In this document: piece after piece, positions 12,877 through 23,991 of the stretch | Numbering within the stretch: position 1 is the stretch's first letter | How the letters are laid out: each line of letters opens with the position of its first letter | Assembly: GCA_033065855.1 (NCBI GenBank) | Contig: JAVXUO010001354.1 | Location: forward strand, 186,001 to 250,000 | Direction of reading: 5' to 3' | DNA length: 64,000 nt | From: Escallonia rubra | Lineage: Eukaryota; Streptophyta; Magnoliopsida; Escalloniales; Escalloniaceae | Program-made: the position numbers and the translations under genes | The notes under the pieces: generated by a model | Told to the model about the DNA's origin: nothing | Database searches by the model: none | What the model saw: only the letters and a program-made list of their open reading frames with translations

Positions 12877-15480
12877 TTAATAAAACATCACCACGATACA
12901 TGAGATATCGTCTTGGCTCTTCCTAGACAAGGCTTCTTTAATTAACTCCTCGGATGCCTCTTGAGGATCAGTTAACTCTCTAATGCAGTCAACCGCCTCT
13001 TGGTTTGACATCACATGCGTATACAACAAAGTAGTAAGACATCTATAATCATCAATTTGACAGTCCAAGATATATTTCTCACTATGAAGCAGAGCTCATT
13101 ATCACCTTCCATAAGCCATCACTCGCCAGGATTATAAACTCGGTGTTCTCATCAATTGTCTCAATGGAAACATCTAGTTCTGCGCTGATATGATCCTTTA
13201 GCCTCCCATCTCCAAATTCCCTTGTCATGGCTAGTTCACCATCAACACGAGGGACGTTGCCTGAGATAGAGGATGATTAGGACAATAGCACAGAAGAAAA
13301 GACGGTTCACATGTACAAGAACAAGCATGAAGGGGATTTTGTTAGAAAATCATCCTTCAAAGAAAAGATAGAATGTCCAAGCTGATGCTTAATAAGAACT
13401 TGCTTATTAACACGAGGGACGTTGCCTGAGATAGAGGATGAGTAGGACAGTAGCAGAGAGGAAAAGACGGTTCACATGTACAAGAACAAGCATAAGAGGA
13501 TTTTGTTAGAAAATCATCCTTCAAAGAAAAGATAGAATGTCCAAGCTGATGCTTAATGATAACTTGTTTTAGTGCAAACCTATATAGTATGGAACTCCCT
13601 ACTTTGAACGGCTGACTCAAAATGTGCAATTGAGCATATTAACCCTCTAAGAAATACGCAAGTATGAACATAACCAGTTAGAAAATGTTTCTTTCACTTT
13701 ATAACAAGTAAAAATTAGATGTTCGCTTATGACATTCTCAAGACACATGATTTCTTTCTATAAGCAATAGCTATATAGAATACAGTTTGGTTTGATCCTG
13801 TAGAATCACCAAACTGTCATACTGGTTCTCTACCAGAGCTTGTTATATCTGTACAATGATATTGTCCTCTTTATTTTTCTGAGCTATGCAGACATAATAT
13901 CTACTGTGGACTGGATGGTGCTCCTGGAGAATCACTTTGGAGTGGACCAGATCATCTCTATCCCAGTCTGGGACTCAAGTAGCTCACTCCTCTATGACAT
14001 ATTTGGTAATCAAATACTTCGTTTTGGTCTTTTCTAAGTCATTCTTCCTTCGATTAAATGTCTTGTCGGGGTTGGAGTTCACCTCCATGATGCGATCAGA
14101 GGGGATTTGTTCGCCCCCTCCCGATAGTGATCTTCTTCTAGGCATTCCACCTGTAAAAGCGGGAAGTTAACCCCTCATATACTGAATCATGTGTCTCATT
14201 AGTTGTTCACTACTTGGAATGGACTCCTCGAGCTTCTGAATCAATTTAGAAGACCTAAAAGGAACTCTAATGAAGAACTATGGACCGTCGATATTATGGA
14301 TGATTTTGAGGAAGAGACATAAATTCAATACGGTCCAGCATCAACAACCAAAATGAACCAATGAGTCGATGATCAAAATACCACATAAGAAATGCTTAAA
14401 TACAAGTATCGAGTAGCTCAACAGAAAACAAGTAAAAGAGAAACAAAAAGAGAATGATCGGTTTAAAACTTGTGCGTTACAGGTCTGAAAGGTATTATTT
14501 AAAAAGCCGCATTGCAAATTTTCTCTTTGTAAGCATAATACTCATAAGAAACTGTGTTGACAAACTAATATTTATAGACCATAGTATTTCATAACCTCAT
14601 TCAATAATTTTCCATTTTCCAAACGAGGGGCGGGGGAGTAGTTTTACTCCCGAGAGTTTGCTCCCTAACAACAACTAGCACTACGAAGAAGCCAAGTAAT
14701 GGTAAGATAACCCAGCCTAGTCTTAAAAATGTTACTATCTAGGCATGCTCGATCAAATGAGCCACCATAGTTGCCATAACAATATCAGGGTTAACAATAC
14801 CTAGTTTCTTTGATACAAATCCTCATTTGCTCTCCACCAGCTTCTTCTCCCTCCGGGGATCGTGGTCAACAGTTATTTGCTTTGCCGTACCATTTTTGGA
14901 CAATACTGCACGCGAATCACCAACATTGGCTACAACCAACTTCCTCCCATTGATAAGGATTGTCGTGACTGCAGTCAAATCTCCTCGTGCTCCAGACACA
15001 TTCTCTAAGATATCATTATCTGTAGCTTCATATGCCCTCCTAATCATTGATTCCAGGTCAGCCCTGAAATTAGTCTATTCAAAGAATAATTTGAAGAAAT
15101 ACATTCAGTTTCCAAATGCATGGCTTTCATAAAAGAAAAACCAAGGGTCTGAATCTGCAATACCTCTCACAATATATTGTCAAAAAGATGACTTTGCAAG
15201 TACTCAGCTACCTTGCGACAATGACCATCGAAAATCGCATACAGTCCCAACTGGTCACCATTAAGCTTCTTACTCTTTGCCACTATGTAATTTTCCATCC
15301 CGTGGCCCATATTTCCTTGGACCAGATGAGATCCATGTGTGACACGGTGACTCAAATACTTCTTTTCGTTGTCTTCATATAATCCTCTGGTGTCATCATC
15401 ATCACCTTCTGCTTCACCATCACTTTGATGTTCATCTTCTTCCTCACCATCGTCATCTCCTCAATTTCCTACATAATCAT
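12877..15480 (-). pseudogene. Protein phosphatase 2C (PP2C) pseudogene
   Basis: Minus-strand pieces match a plant PP2C in order. 15176-15480: acidic N-terminus, then HGSHLVQGNMGHGMENY and LGLYAIFDGH. 14780-15066: TAVTTILINGRKL, ANVGDSRAVL and DHDPRREK. 13086-13262: GNVPRVDGELAMTREFGD and ILASDGLWKV. 12877-13014: MSNQEAVDCI and DDISCIVV. Lesions: a TGA after FDNIL, a TGA where the glycine of ESRGGFVS is expected, and FDGHCRK in place of FDGH followed by the conserved glycine. The last exon also has no visible AG acceptor before MSNQEAV. Stop codons also sit inside the acidic N-terminal part. Several metal-site aspartates remain, so decay is moderate. The closest relatives appear to be WIN2/PIA1-type PP2Cs. 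A 165-bp duplication crosses the start of the third piece. Confidence 0.82.
13244..13573. repeat. 165-bp tandem duplication inside the PP2C pseudogene
   Basis: A unit starting AACACGAGGGACGTTGCC occurs at 13244 and again at 13409, a period of 165 bp. The copies remain similar through to GATGCTTAAT, with scattered substitutions and a small indel. On the coding strand it duplicates the end of an intron, its acceptor and the first few codons (GNVPRV) of an exon, giving two competing acceptors. Confidence 0.88.
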
Positions 15481-15655
15481 CAACTTAATATTCAGTGTCA
15501 TCAAATTCTGCAACCCCGGGGTCTGAATGATGTCCAATTCCACCCTAAAGCCATAAGCAATATAAATGTCAAAAAAATGAACCGCCATGATACCAAAGAT
15601 CGTGTAATTCTGAAACCATTTAGAAGGTTAAAGTTTAGTATAAAAACATGTCATG

Positions 15656-15967
15656 TTTTGAACCTGGTGTCCAACCCAAAAGCATGCTCAAGAGTTAAGA
15701 AAACCCACCAGGTATAAGAACCAATCTCAAACCCCATGTATTGTTGATGTGGGACTTGACACCCGCCCTCATGCAAAGCGTGTGAATAAGATGTGCTTCT
15801 ATTAAATAAGAGGTGGTCCCGTTGGATCGAATGGGGCGGCAGGGGCCTAGCTCTGATACCATGTTGAACCTGGTGTCCAACCCAAAAGCATGCTCAAGAG
15901 TTGGGGAAGCCCACCAGGTATAAGAATCAATCCCAAACCCCATGTATTGTCGATGTGGGACTTGACA
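15656..15967 (-). mobile_element. Complete TRIM (miniature LTR retrotransposon)
   Basis: Two 106-bp LTRs (15656-15761 and 15862-15967) flank 100 bp. A 5-bp target duplication TCATG lies at 15651-15655 and 15968-15972. On the minus strand the LTR starts TGTCAAGTCCCACATC and ends TTCAACA. It is followed directly by TGGTATCAGAGC (15850-15861), the classic primer-binding site for initiator-methionine tRNA. The purine-rich GAGGGCGGG sits just before the other LTR. The LTRs differ at roughly 8-10 positions by eye, so it is not very young. There is no coding capacity; movement would need enzymes from a full-length element. Confidence 0.92.
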
Positions 15968-15968
15968 T

Positions 15969-16053
15969 CATGGTCCCAGTTTTTAAGCTATGCATCCAAG
16001 AAATTCAGAGGAAAGAGCTTTCTTGGATGCATACCTTAAAAACTGGGACCATG
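15969..16053. repeat. 35-bp-arm hairpin at the truncated end of a LINE
   Basis: The left arm 15969-16003 (starts CATGGTCCCAGTTTTTAAG) and right arm 16019-16053 (ends ACTGGGACCATG) are reverse complements with one mismatch, separated by a 15-bp loop. The right arm continues into the LINE reading frame, so the left arm is an inverted copy of LINE sequence. The TRIM inserted directly at the outer edge. Confidence 0.88.
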
Positions 16054-16430
16054 ATTGCCATTGCATTTGTAGTAACAGCTTTTCCAGGATTGTTTTTTAT
16101 ACTAGGGACTGCTGTGACTGTATACATGATATGGGCTGAAAGAAACTTAAGGATCTTTGAACAACAACAAAGATCCACTGAAGATGTGATCTTACAGATC
16201 ATACAATGGATGCAATGGTGTGTTCATAGCTGAAAAAAAAATCCCTGGACATAGTACTAATAAAAGGCTGTGGATAGGGTTGGACATACATGAAAGAATC
16301 CTACTGACTTGTGTTCTCCTTATAATGATAATATAAGGACATGATGATGTAAAGTAGTGGTTGCACTCATCTATGTAAACTCAATTTTATAGCAATACTA
16401 TTGACCTTTCACCCAAAAAAAATAAAAATG
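16004..16430 (+). mobile_element. 3' end of a LINE (non-LTR retrotransposon)
   Basis: The frame to 16233 encodes VYMIWAERNLRIFEQQQRS, the conserved tail of the zinc-finger/RVT region at the end of plant LINE ORF2 (compare IWRERNRRIF). Its stop is followed by a short untranslated stretch ending in an A-rich tail near 16416-16430. Everything upstream of the last 80 or so residues is missing, as in 5'-truncated LINE copies. Confidence 0.72.
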
Positions 16431-17796
16431 CCAAACCTTGAAGATGAGTGATCTGAGCACAAGAAAATGCAAAAAAGAAAACTACTGATTTTTTGTGTGT
16501 GCATATTTTGTCTACTGTTTTGTTTTGTTCATTAAATTTTGACACTATTTTGAAGACGAGTACACTGACCATATCCAGAAATGATTGTTGACTTATTTGT
16601 TAAAGCGGTCGATCATCTAACAAAACATTCGAAGTGCCATCATTTAAACGACAATGGATATTGTCCTCTTTTTTACTAGCTAGTATTGGAACAATTGAGC
16701 TTTTTTCTGTTCATTATCGATCTCATAAGAGGTGAAATAGAAGAGAACTTGAACGTTTAAAAGTGTTGATGGAATGAAACCAAAACAAAATATACGAAAA
16801 AGACGAAGATGGACTTAGAGGGGAGGCAGAAAAATGAATATTAATCTTTTCTTCGTTTTCTCAAACAGTAAAAATAAACAGGAGATGAAGTAATGACATG
16901 CAGAAAAAGAGCACGAAATGGACTGCGGGAGGTCCGAAAAGCTCAAAGGTTTAAAGAATCCATTCTTAGGATACTCGAGTAACTTGTTCCACGAGATCTG
17001 AAGCTTTGTGCTTATTGGCCGTTTTATGTACCTCGTTGCATATTCTCCCTTCCTTCTCCATGTAGATATGAACATAAGCATCTACTCTTACATACTAGAA
17101 ATAGAGCTATGAATTTTAGTAAATGTTTTAACTATCCGGATACTTTAACAGTCCAGGGAACTACGACTCTAATTGGCCACATTAAAAAAAATGTTGGAAC
17201 TCCATATCGAAATTGAGTTTATAACTTCATAAACGAAATTAAGATTTGAGCTTCGGTCGCCTACTGGCATAAAAGAAAATGTAATTAGTCATCAACAGGT
17301 AAGCCAAAAGTATCCGCTAGTGCATTCAAAAATCGATTGCCATATCCTTAAAACCGTCAAAAATTTGAAAACAATGTTTGCAGGTGAGTGACCCAGTCTT
17401 GTCCGATGTCATCGGGAAATACAATTGATCAAAAATTGTGCAAAGAAGGTCTAACATTTATTATAGCTTAGGTTTTGAATGAAATTTCAAGTGGGTCGTG
17501 CGGGAAAAATATTTTTTTTGGTTGATTTAAAAGTGTGATTATGTTTTTCACACCTCCGAGCCGGGTAGGACCACATGGGCGGCAAAGCTCTCCCTACCAA
17601 GTTTTAACGCAGCTGCATTCCCAGGGCTCGAAATCGAGACCTCTGGTTAAATTAGGATAATCCCTTACGAGCTGACCTACGCGCTTGGTGGTCTTGTGGA
17701 AAAAATATGTAGGCAACAACTTGCACAAGCTCTGCAAGAACATTTGAAAGTTGACATGAAAACTAAAAGCACTTGCTTGACTACCCTGTGACAACT
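16431..17796. other. AT-rich spacer with a possible tRNA-related repeat
   Basis: No exon is supported here. A GC-richer piece near 17550-17700 (GGGCGGCAAAGCTCTCC, then GGGCTCGAAATCGAGACC) looks like a dispersed plant repeat with a degenerate B-box-like GGNTCGAANTC motif, but no A box or tail is clear. The rest is unremarkable. Confidence 0.35.
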
Positions 17797-18270
17797 GGCT
17801 CTGTTCGAAAACCATTTGGTTTTCAGTTTTTCCTCAAGTTTTGTAAACTGAAGAAAAAAAACGTGTTTGACACACAGTTTTCGTTTTTTTTTTCTTCTTC
17901 AGTTTTGAAACCAGTTTTTAAAACATGATTGTTTTTGAAAAATCTCATTTAGGAGTTTTTGATTTTCAGTTTTGGTTTTTATTTTGAGACCACCACCACC
18001 CTCCCAACGCTGGCAGCCTGGCAGCCACCGCCCATCGCCGGCGACTGCCGATGACCAGTAGCCACCGCCATCGCAAACCACCACCAAAGAAAAAACTAAA
18101 AAATAAAAATTGGGTAATCAAACACCCAAAAGAAAAAACTCAAAAAAATAAAATTGAATAATCAAACACTAATTTGTTTTTGTAAAAAATAAAAACTAAA
18201 CTAGTTTTGATTGTTTTTTTTTTTTTTTGTAAACAGAAAACCAAAACTGAAAGTGATTTCAAATGCTAGC
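17797..18270 (+). mobile_element. TIR MITE with GC-rich CCACCGCC core, copy A
   Basis: The termini are imperfect inverted repeats: GCTCTGTTCGAAA on the left and GCTAGCATTTGAAA read inward from the right. Subterminal A/T-rich sequence includes GTGTTTGACACACAG. The core near 17990-18080 is rich in CCACCACC and CCGCC triplets. The same arrangement appears inverted at 55912-56360 with matching subterminal sequence, showing a dispersed family. No transposase is encoded. Confidence 0.68.
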
Positions 18271-18544
18271 TTAATTAAGGCATATATAGTTGCACTATGT
18301 AAACAAAACCATGCACACATAAGTCAATTACAAAATGTAAGGGGATGCTGCAGAAGACCGAGACATGGAAAATTGGCATACCTCGGTGCGAAGAGCATCT
18401 ACATCAATTCCTAGTCTCGTTCGCATCTCCTATTGTGAAGAAGACATGTAAACGTAAAGATAATACCTCCAACTTAACTAGGGTTGAAGATATGCACATA
18501 TCTTAGTGTGAGTCTATCTATATCTATATCTATATTTATACATA

Positions 18545-20170
18545 TATAAAAGCATGTATGGGCTTAAATGACTAATCTTTTCTTTCCTTAAATTACCCTT
18601 TTCTAATTGATTTTTTCATAAAAGGTTAAGGGTGAGTAAGGATGTTTTTGACTTATAACATTTTCTTTCCATTAAATACTCTTTTTAAATTAGAGTGTTA
18701 TTTAAAAAGAAGGGTATTTTTGGCTTCTCATAGGATATCAAGCTTCTTTTCTTAAAATACCCTTATTGGAATATATGTTTTGGTTAGAGTTAAAGATTGT
18801 TTTGAGTGTTGATTTAAAACTTTTTTTTCATTAAATACCTGTTTTAAATAAGAGTGTGATTAAAAAATAAGGGTATCTTTGATTTCTCATATAATATCAA
18901 GTCTCTTTTGTAAAATATCTTTATTAGAAAATATGTTTTCGTTAGAGTAAAGAGTTGTTTTGACTTTTATTGAAAAAAAGGTGAAGAAACCCTATGAAAA
19001 TCCTATAAAATCACTCTTGAACTCCTGCATGCTCTTTAATTATTGAAAAAAATTCTATCAGACCCTACAGCATCCATTCACGTTAAAACTAAACTACCTT
19101 ATAGTTATTAGATCTTCTCCATCATATTTGATTAAATAAAATACTTGCAGAGAATATATTTCTATAGCCTTTTTTGAGAAATGTAATATACCTAAACTAA
19201 ATTGAATATTTTGTCAGAAACTCAATCATTTTTAATTTTTTAGTATTTCATATTTGTATGCCGATGCCACTACATATTTGAATTATTTTGCATGTATATA
19301 GATTTCAATACAAACATATTAGTACATTGAAAATATCGTAAACATGAAGTTTAATTCTAGATTTTGAATATGGACATATTGGTATAAGGAAGCTATCGTA
19401 AAACTGTAGTATTTTTAGGATTTTCTATATGCATATGTAATCCTGACTGGAGTTAAATGGCTAATCCTCTTCTTCTTTTTCTTCATAAGATGCCCTTTTT
19501 AAACTGAAGTCTTCATACAAAATTAATGTTGATTAGGGGTATTTTTTTACTTAAACATTTTTCCCATCAAATACCTATTTTGAATTAGAGTGTTGTTAAA
19601 AAAAAGGTGTAATTGACTTCTCTTAAGATATCAAACATCTTTTCTAAGAATACCCATATAGGAATTTATGCTTTAGTTAGAGCTAAGAGTTCTTTTGTTT
19701 TTTTGTTAAAGAAAAGAAAAATTCCTATAAAACTTATAAAATCACCCTTGAACTCCTGCACGTTCTTTGATTACCGAAAAATTTCTATCAAAACCTATCA
19801 CTTTCATTCACCTTAAATCTAAATACCTCAGAGCTACTACATCTTTTGCATCAATTTTGATTAATGAAAACAAATTGTAAAGAACAGTGTTTTCTATAGC
19901 CTTTAAGAATAAACATAATCTACCTAAACTAACTTGAATATTTTATTAGAAATTCAATCCTTTTTAATTTTGTATATTACATATTTCTATGTTGATGGAT
20001 ATGCTACAAACCTCAATAATTTGCATGTATATATATTTCAATGAAAATATATTTGTACGATGAAGCTATCAAATAACTGAAGTTTAATTTTACATTTCAA
20101 TTACGGACATATTGGTATAAGAAAGCTATCGTAAAACTGGACCTTTAGAAATTTTAAATGCATAAGAATC
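18545..20170. repeat. Two diverged direct copies of a 0.75-0.9-kb unit
   Basis: Unit 1 (about 18545-19442) and unit 2 (about 19443-20170) share landmarks in the same order: an AAATG(A/G)CTAATC start; ATATCAA followed by C-T-rich sequence and AATACCC; TAAAATCACCCTTGAACTCCTGC-type sequence with one change (near 19008 and 19738); and GACATATTGGTATAAG with GCTATCGTAAAACTG (near 19372 and 20107). An additional partial ATATCAAG module lies near 18890. The copies are clearly diverged. Confidence 0.72.
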
Positions 20171-21012
20171 GCTAGATCACACAACTCTACTCTTAATTAT
20201 AACTTGAGTTCGTGGCAAGTACATAGTCCTATATTCGTATTAGAGTTATTGGAATACCTTTATTTGCATGACAAGATATCCTTCATATGATTATTATTTT
20301 TTTATGATCCACTGTATCCCGAGATATCATATATTTACATGATAACATGTTTTTCATATATCTATTGTCTTCGTATATTTTACTCTTATAAGTGATAAGA
20401 TTAGATGAAATCCAATTGATAAAGACTCCAATTTATTTCAGTTCAAATGATTATTATTTTTTTTTAGCATGAAAACTCTCAGGTTTTGATATGCAAGGGT
20501 TAAATAACTATATATATTTTTTCTTAAACTATTCTTTTCAAGTTTAAAAGCTCTCTAAATATCTTGACTTTTTAAAAGGTGAGGCTAAATTACTACCGTT
20601 TTGACTAACTTTAACATTTTAAAGCTAAAGAAGTTTACTAATGTATCTTTTAGTGACAAAAGACTATGAATATAACCAAAACGGGTAACAACCTGGTCCC
20701 AGCGTATAAAATAATCACAAGGGATTAAAATGGCTAAACATTTTTTCATTAAAAATACCCTTTTTAGAAATAAAAGGTTTATAAAAGTTAAGTCTATTTT
20801 TTGCTTTTAAAAATGTGAGACTAAACTACAATATTTTGGGCTAATATAAACAATTTGCTGTTAAAGAGGTTTAAATTCATTAATGCATCTTTAAGTGACA
20901 AAAATGTGGGAGTGAAACTAGCCCAATCTTTTAATGATGTTAAGACTCTGTTCACTTTTGAAGAAAATCCTATCAAAACATAATCTTAATAAAAATTACC
21001 AACATCAAAATA
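20171..21012. other. AT-rich interior of the Helitron-like block
   Basis: I found no gene, RNA or clean transposon boundary. Some short motifs repeat imperfectly (TTAATGCATCTTTAAGTGAC near 20878 and a similar TCTTTTAGTGACAAAA near 20645), suggesting further old duplication. Confidence 0.4.
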
Positions 21013-22114
21013 ACCCATCTCCCTGAGGTTAGGGCGAAATTACAATGAATGACACTTAGTTTCAAAAAGTAAAGCCGTATTTATCCATTATTTTTTTCTT
21101 GTGTCATCAATACATATTTTTTAAATGTCAATACTGCCTTCATTTTGTATCTACAAAGTATATACACTATAAAAATTTACAAATATTAAAATTTCAAATT
21201 AAGTTGTCAACCCAAATTCTCCCCCCACCCCGCTGTCACACCTTCCTCGACAAGTACTCAGTTTGAAAGTTGGCAAACCGACCCAGCCCCACCGGCCTCA
21301 TCTCGGCGCTGGCAAATGTCGGCCTCCACGTTATCCCACTTCGTCCGGCTGCCTCCACCGCCATAAACATCCTCAGCAGCAGTATAAACATGAAAATTTC
21401 AAAGCCGCCAAATCAGTCATAAATCTGTCACATTAGTTTTGAGAGTGCATGTGTAGGCATGTTAACTAGAGTTGTGGTGGGTCATGGAAGGCTGATTAAT
21501 GGCGATTATGATTTGTGGAGGGCTGATTTGAGGCGGTGGTGGGTCGTCTGGTGGCGGTGGGTGAATTGGACAGGTGGTGGGCTGATTGAACGTAATGGTA
21601 GGCTGATCAGTGGTGGTTAATGGCAGCAAACAAGAATAGTTTGACTTAAATAAGAATCTTATATATCTTCTTCCAGATTTTGAACCCCAAATTCAAATTT
21701 TCATTTTTGCTCATTTGGTTTGTTGAATCGTGATGGTTTGTTGTAAGTGATTAGAGTGAAAAAAATGTGACAAATTGCTTAGGTGAGAAAGCTGAAGAAT
21801 ACGATGATGGTGGGATGTGATTGTGGTAGTGGCTGGTTGTTGGGGGGGGGGGTGTGGGAGTGTGTGCATGTGTATGTTATCTGTGTGTGTATGTTGAAGC
21901 TGAAGAAGTGTAAATGGATGATGGTGATGATGATGGTGGGGCTGTATGGTGAGATGAAAGGACGAGGACTGACATTTGAAGACTTACATTCCTAAATGAT
22001 AGTCATTCTGATCTTTTCATCTTTCAGTAATTTTGTTCGGTCAACTGACATAAGTGCTATTTGTTCCACCTAATGGACACACATGTAATTTACCCTAACC
22101 TCATAGTCATGGGT
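21013..22114. mobile_element. Nested element with inverted TGAGGTTAGGG termini
   Basis: The left sequence near 21014-21047 contains CCCAT, then TGAGGTTAGGGCGAAATTAC. The right end near 22082-22113, read inward, contains CCCATGACTATGAGG then TTAGGGTAAATTACA. The core is markedly GC-richer than the surroundings (GGCGGTGGTGGG-type triplets at 21530-21600 and a G/T-rich stretch at 21830-21930). No transposase frame and no certain target duplication were found, so the class is undetermined. Confidence 0.55.
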
Positions 22115-22711
22115 GCAATCAACCCTATAGTTTTCTTAACTCTCAAAACCTTGCGACATATGTAATTTTTTTTCCTTTTTATTTTGATGATATATGTCTT
22201 TATTTGAAGAATGATCTGGGTCATAAATTATTCTTGAAAAACTTTTGTTGAGTTTGTATTTATATTAAACCTGTAATGCGTATGTAAAAATAGAGGGTAA
22301 AAAATATAGGTTTGTGAACATTATTGAAATGACTTAGTTCATTATTATTATCGATATCAGCTTTACACATTTATTTCGTAGTATAGATTTCAAAAGGAAA
22401 CACAAAGGTACACATGCATATGAAATTTTTAGATGAGGAGGTTTGGTATTATCATATAAGTCTGTGTTAAAAATAAAAGTCCTTATTGTACTATTAAGAT
22501 CAACAAGGTCATGCTAGATAAAAATAAAAGAGAGCTACTATCAAGAGAAATTTAGAGTACACTATAGATTTTTTAATTGAAAAGTAGAAAAAAGAAAGTA
22601 TAATTAAGATTTTAGACAAATTGTACTCGAACGTTGGAACTTAAGATTGAAAAAGTTGAAAAAAGACTTGCTTTGTATTTTAATCTTAAAATAAGAGATA
22701 TATGAAAATTA

Positions 22712-23013
22712 TACTCCATTCGTCCCAAATTATTTGATTATATTTGACTGCACGCTTATTTGGGATATGAGTCTTGTTATATGAGTTTCTCATTCTATCC
22801 CAAGATAGAGAGGGGGGGAGGAAGAAAGTGGTTCAGTAGATAGAAATTAGTTGGTTGATGATTAAATGTGGGGAGATAAGTAGAATAAAAAAAAGTGTAT
22901 AAAGGGTAAACATGCAAAAATACCTACATAATCTTTCTTAACTTGGAAACTGATCAATTTTTTAAGACAGTCCAAAAAGGAAATATGACAATTTTTTTGG
23001 GACCGAGAAAGTA
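22712..23013. mobile_element. Stowaway-like MITE
   Basis: It starts TACTCCATTCGTCCCAAAT and ends GGGACCGAGAAAGTA; the end read inward is TACTTTCTCGGTCCC. TA at each side fits the Stowaway TA target duplication. The 300-bp length and lack of coding sequence fit a MITE. It is nested in the AT-rich block. Confidence 0.7.
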
Positions 23014-23991
23014 ATAGACTAGATCATTATCAAAAGCAAATCAACTGCAAGGTATATTTTGACCCCGCCATAACCATCGGTACAAGAAATGGTCATCACT
23101 GTACCGAAAGAAACAAGATGGATAATGAATGATACTGAAAATGCTAAGTAATGATATTTTGAACTTTAGTGGTGATGCTTGCAGGAAAAAGTGTCAAAAC
23201 TCTAAAAGTAAATGATAGAATTTTTTTGGAAAGATCATTGAAAGCTAGAGTTACTAAATTTGTTGCCTGAGCAGTTCAATTTCTATGTGTTCTGCTAGAT
23301 CTCTTGAGTTCACTTGATTCTTGATTTTAAAGATGCAACATTGAAGCTCATAACTCATTTCGTCTTACAAACTTTGTTATACATTATTAATCATAATTTC
23401 TTCCCGTTAGACACTTTACTTTCGACAATCCTTTTTGGGTTGATTTTTGAACTTTCATTAATTCAAACTTTTTCTCAATTTCACTTCCTATACTTATATA
23501 TATGTCATCAAAATATATTACAGGAAATTAGACAACTCTAATATATACACTTGACATTAATTATCTCTAAACACTTTTTTCACTTTTATTACTGTACAAT
23601 CAAACTTATAGTGTTTCAATGAGAGTTTGATACTTGTGGAATATGTTTGAGACAAATTACAATGTCAGTGTACCTTTGATAACAAGATATAATATGGAAT
23701 AATCAGGATTATCTTTAGCGGCAACTTGATGTGACGAAAGAAATAAGTATGATAAATAGTGAAAAATATTGGTGATAATTGACGTGAAATTTCGGGTTTT
23801 AAAGTAACGCCATGCTTTGTGCAATTAACTTTTTATACTTCAAGTCTTTGACTAGCAGTTAATAATGATTTATTATTATAGTTTAGTTATAATAGTCGTA
23901 TTGATTAATTTCAATTGTATTTTTTACCAAGGTTCATAATATTTTTATTTCAAATTACTATATAACGTGCAAAACACGTGATCCTTACTAG

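Larger units (their letters stand above)
18517..23991 (+). mobile_element. Helitron-like element, non-autonomous, with nested insertions
   Basis: The right end has the Helitron signature: a short hairpin ACGTG-CAAAA-CACGT (23965-23979) followed 8 bp later by CTAG (23988-23991) and then T. The left end is placed at TCTATATCTATATC after an A (18517), the A/T insertion preference of Helitrons, but this end is not unique. The interior is extremely AT-rich with no Rep/helicase frame. It carries a direct duplication and two nested inverted-repeat elements. The right end is convincing; the full extent is an inference. Confidence 0.55.

Noticed and set aside
13984..14145. Minus-strand 53-codon frame beginning MPRRRSLSGGGEQIPSD
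   Set aside because: It lies inside an intron of the PP2C pseudogene, matches no family I know and has no supporting start or splice context.
17550..17700. Possible tRNA gene or SINE with GGCTCGAAATCGAGACC
   Set aside because: It has no cloverleaf and no A box at the right spacing; kept only as a dispersed-repeat comment.
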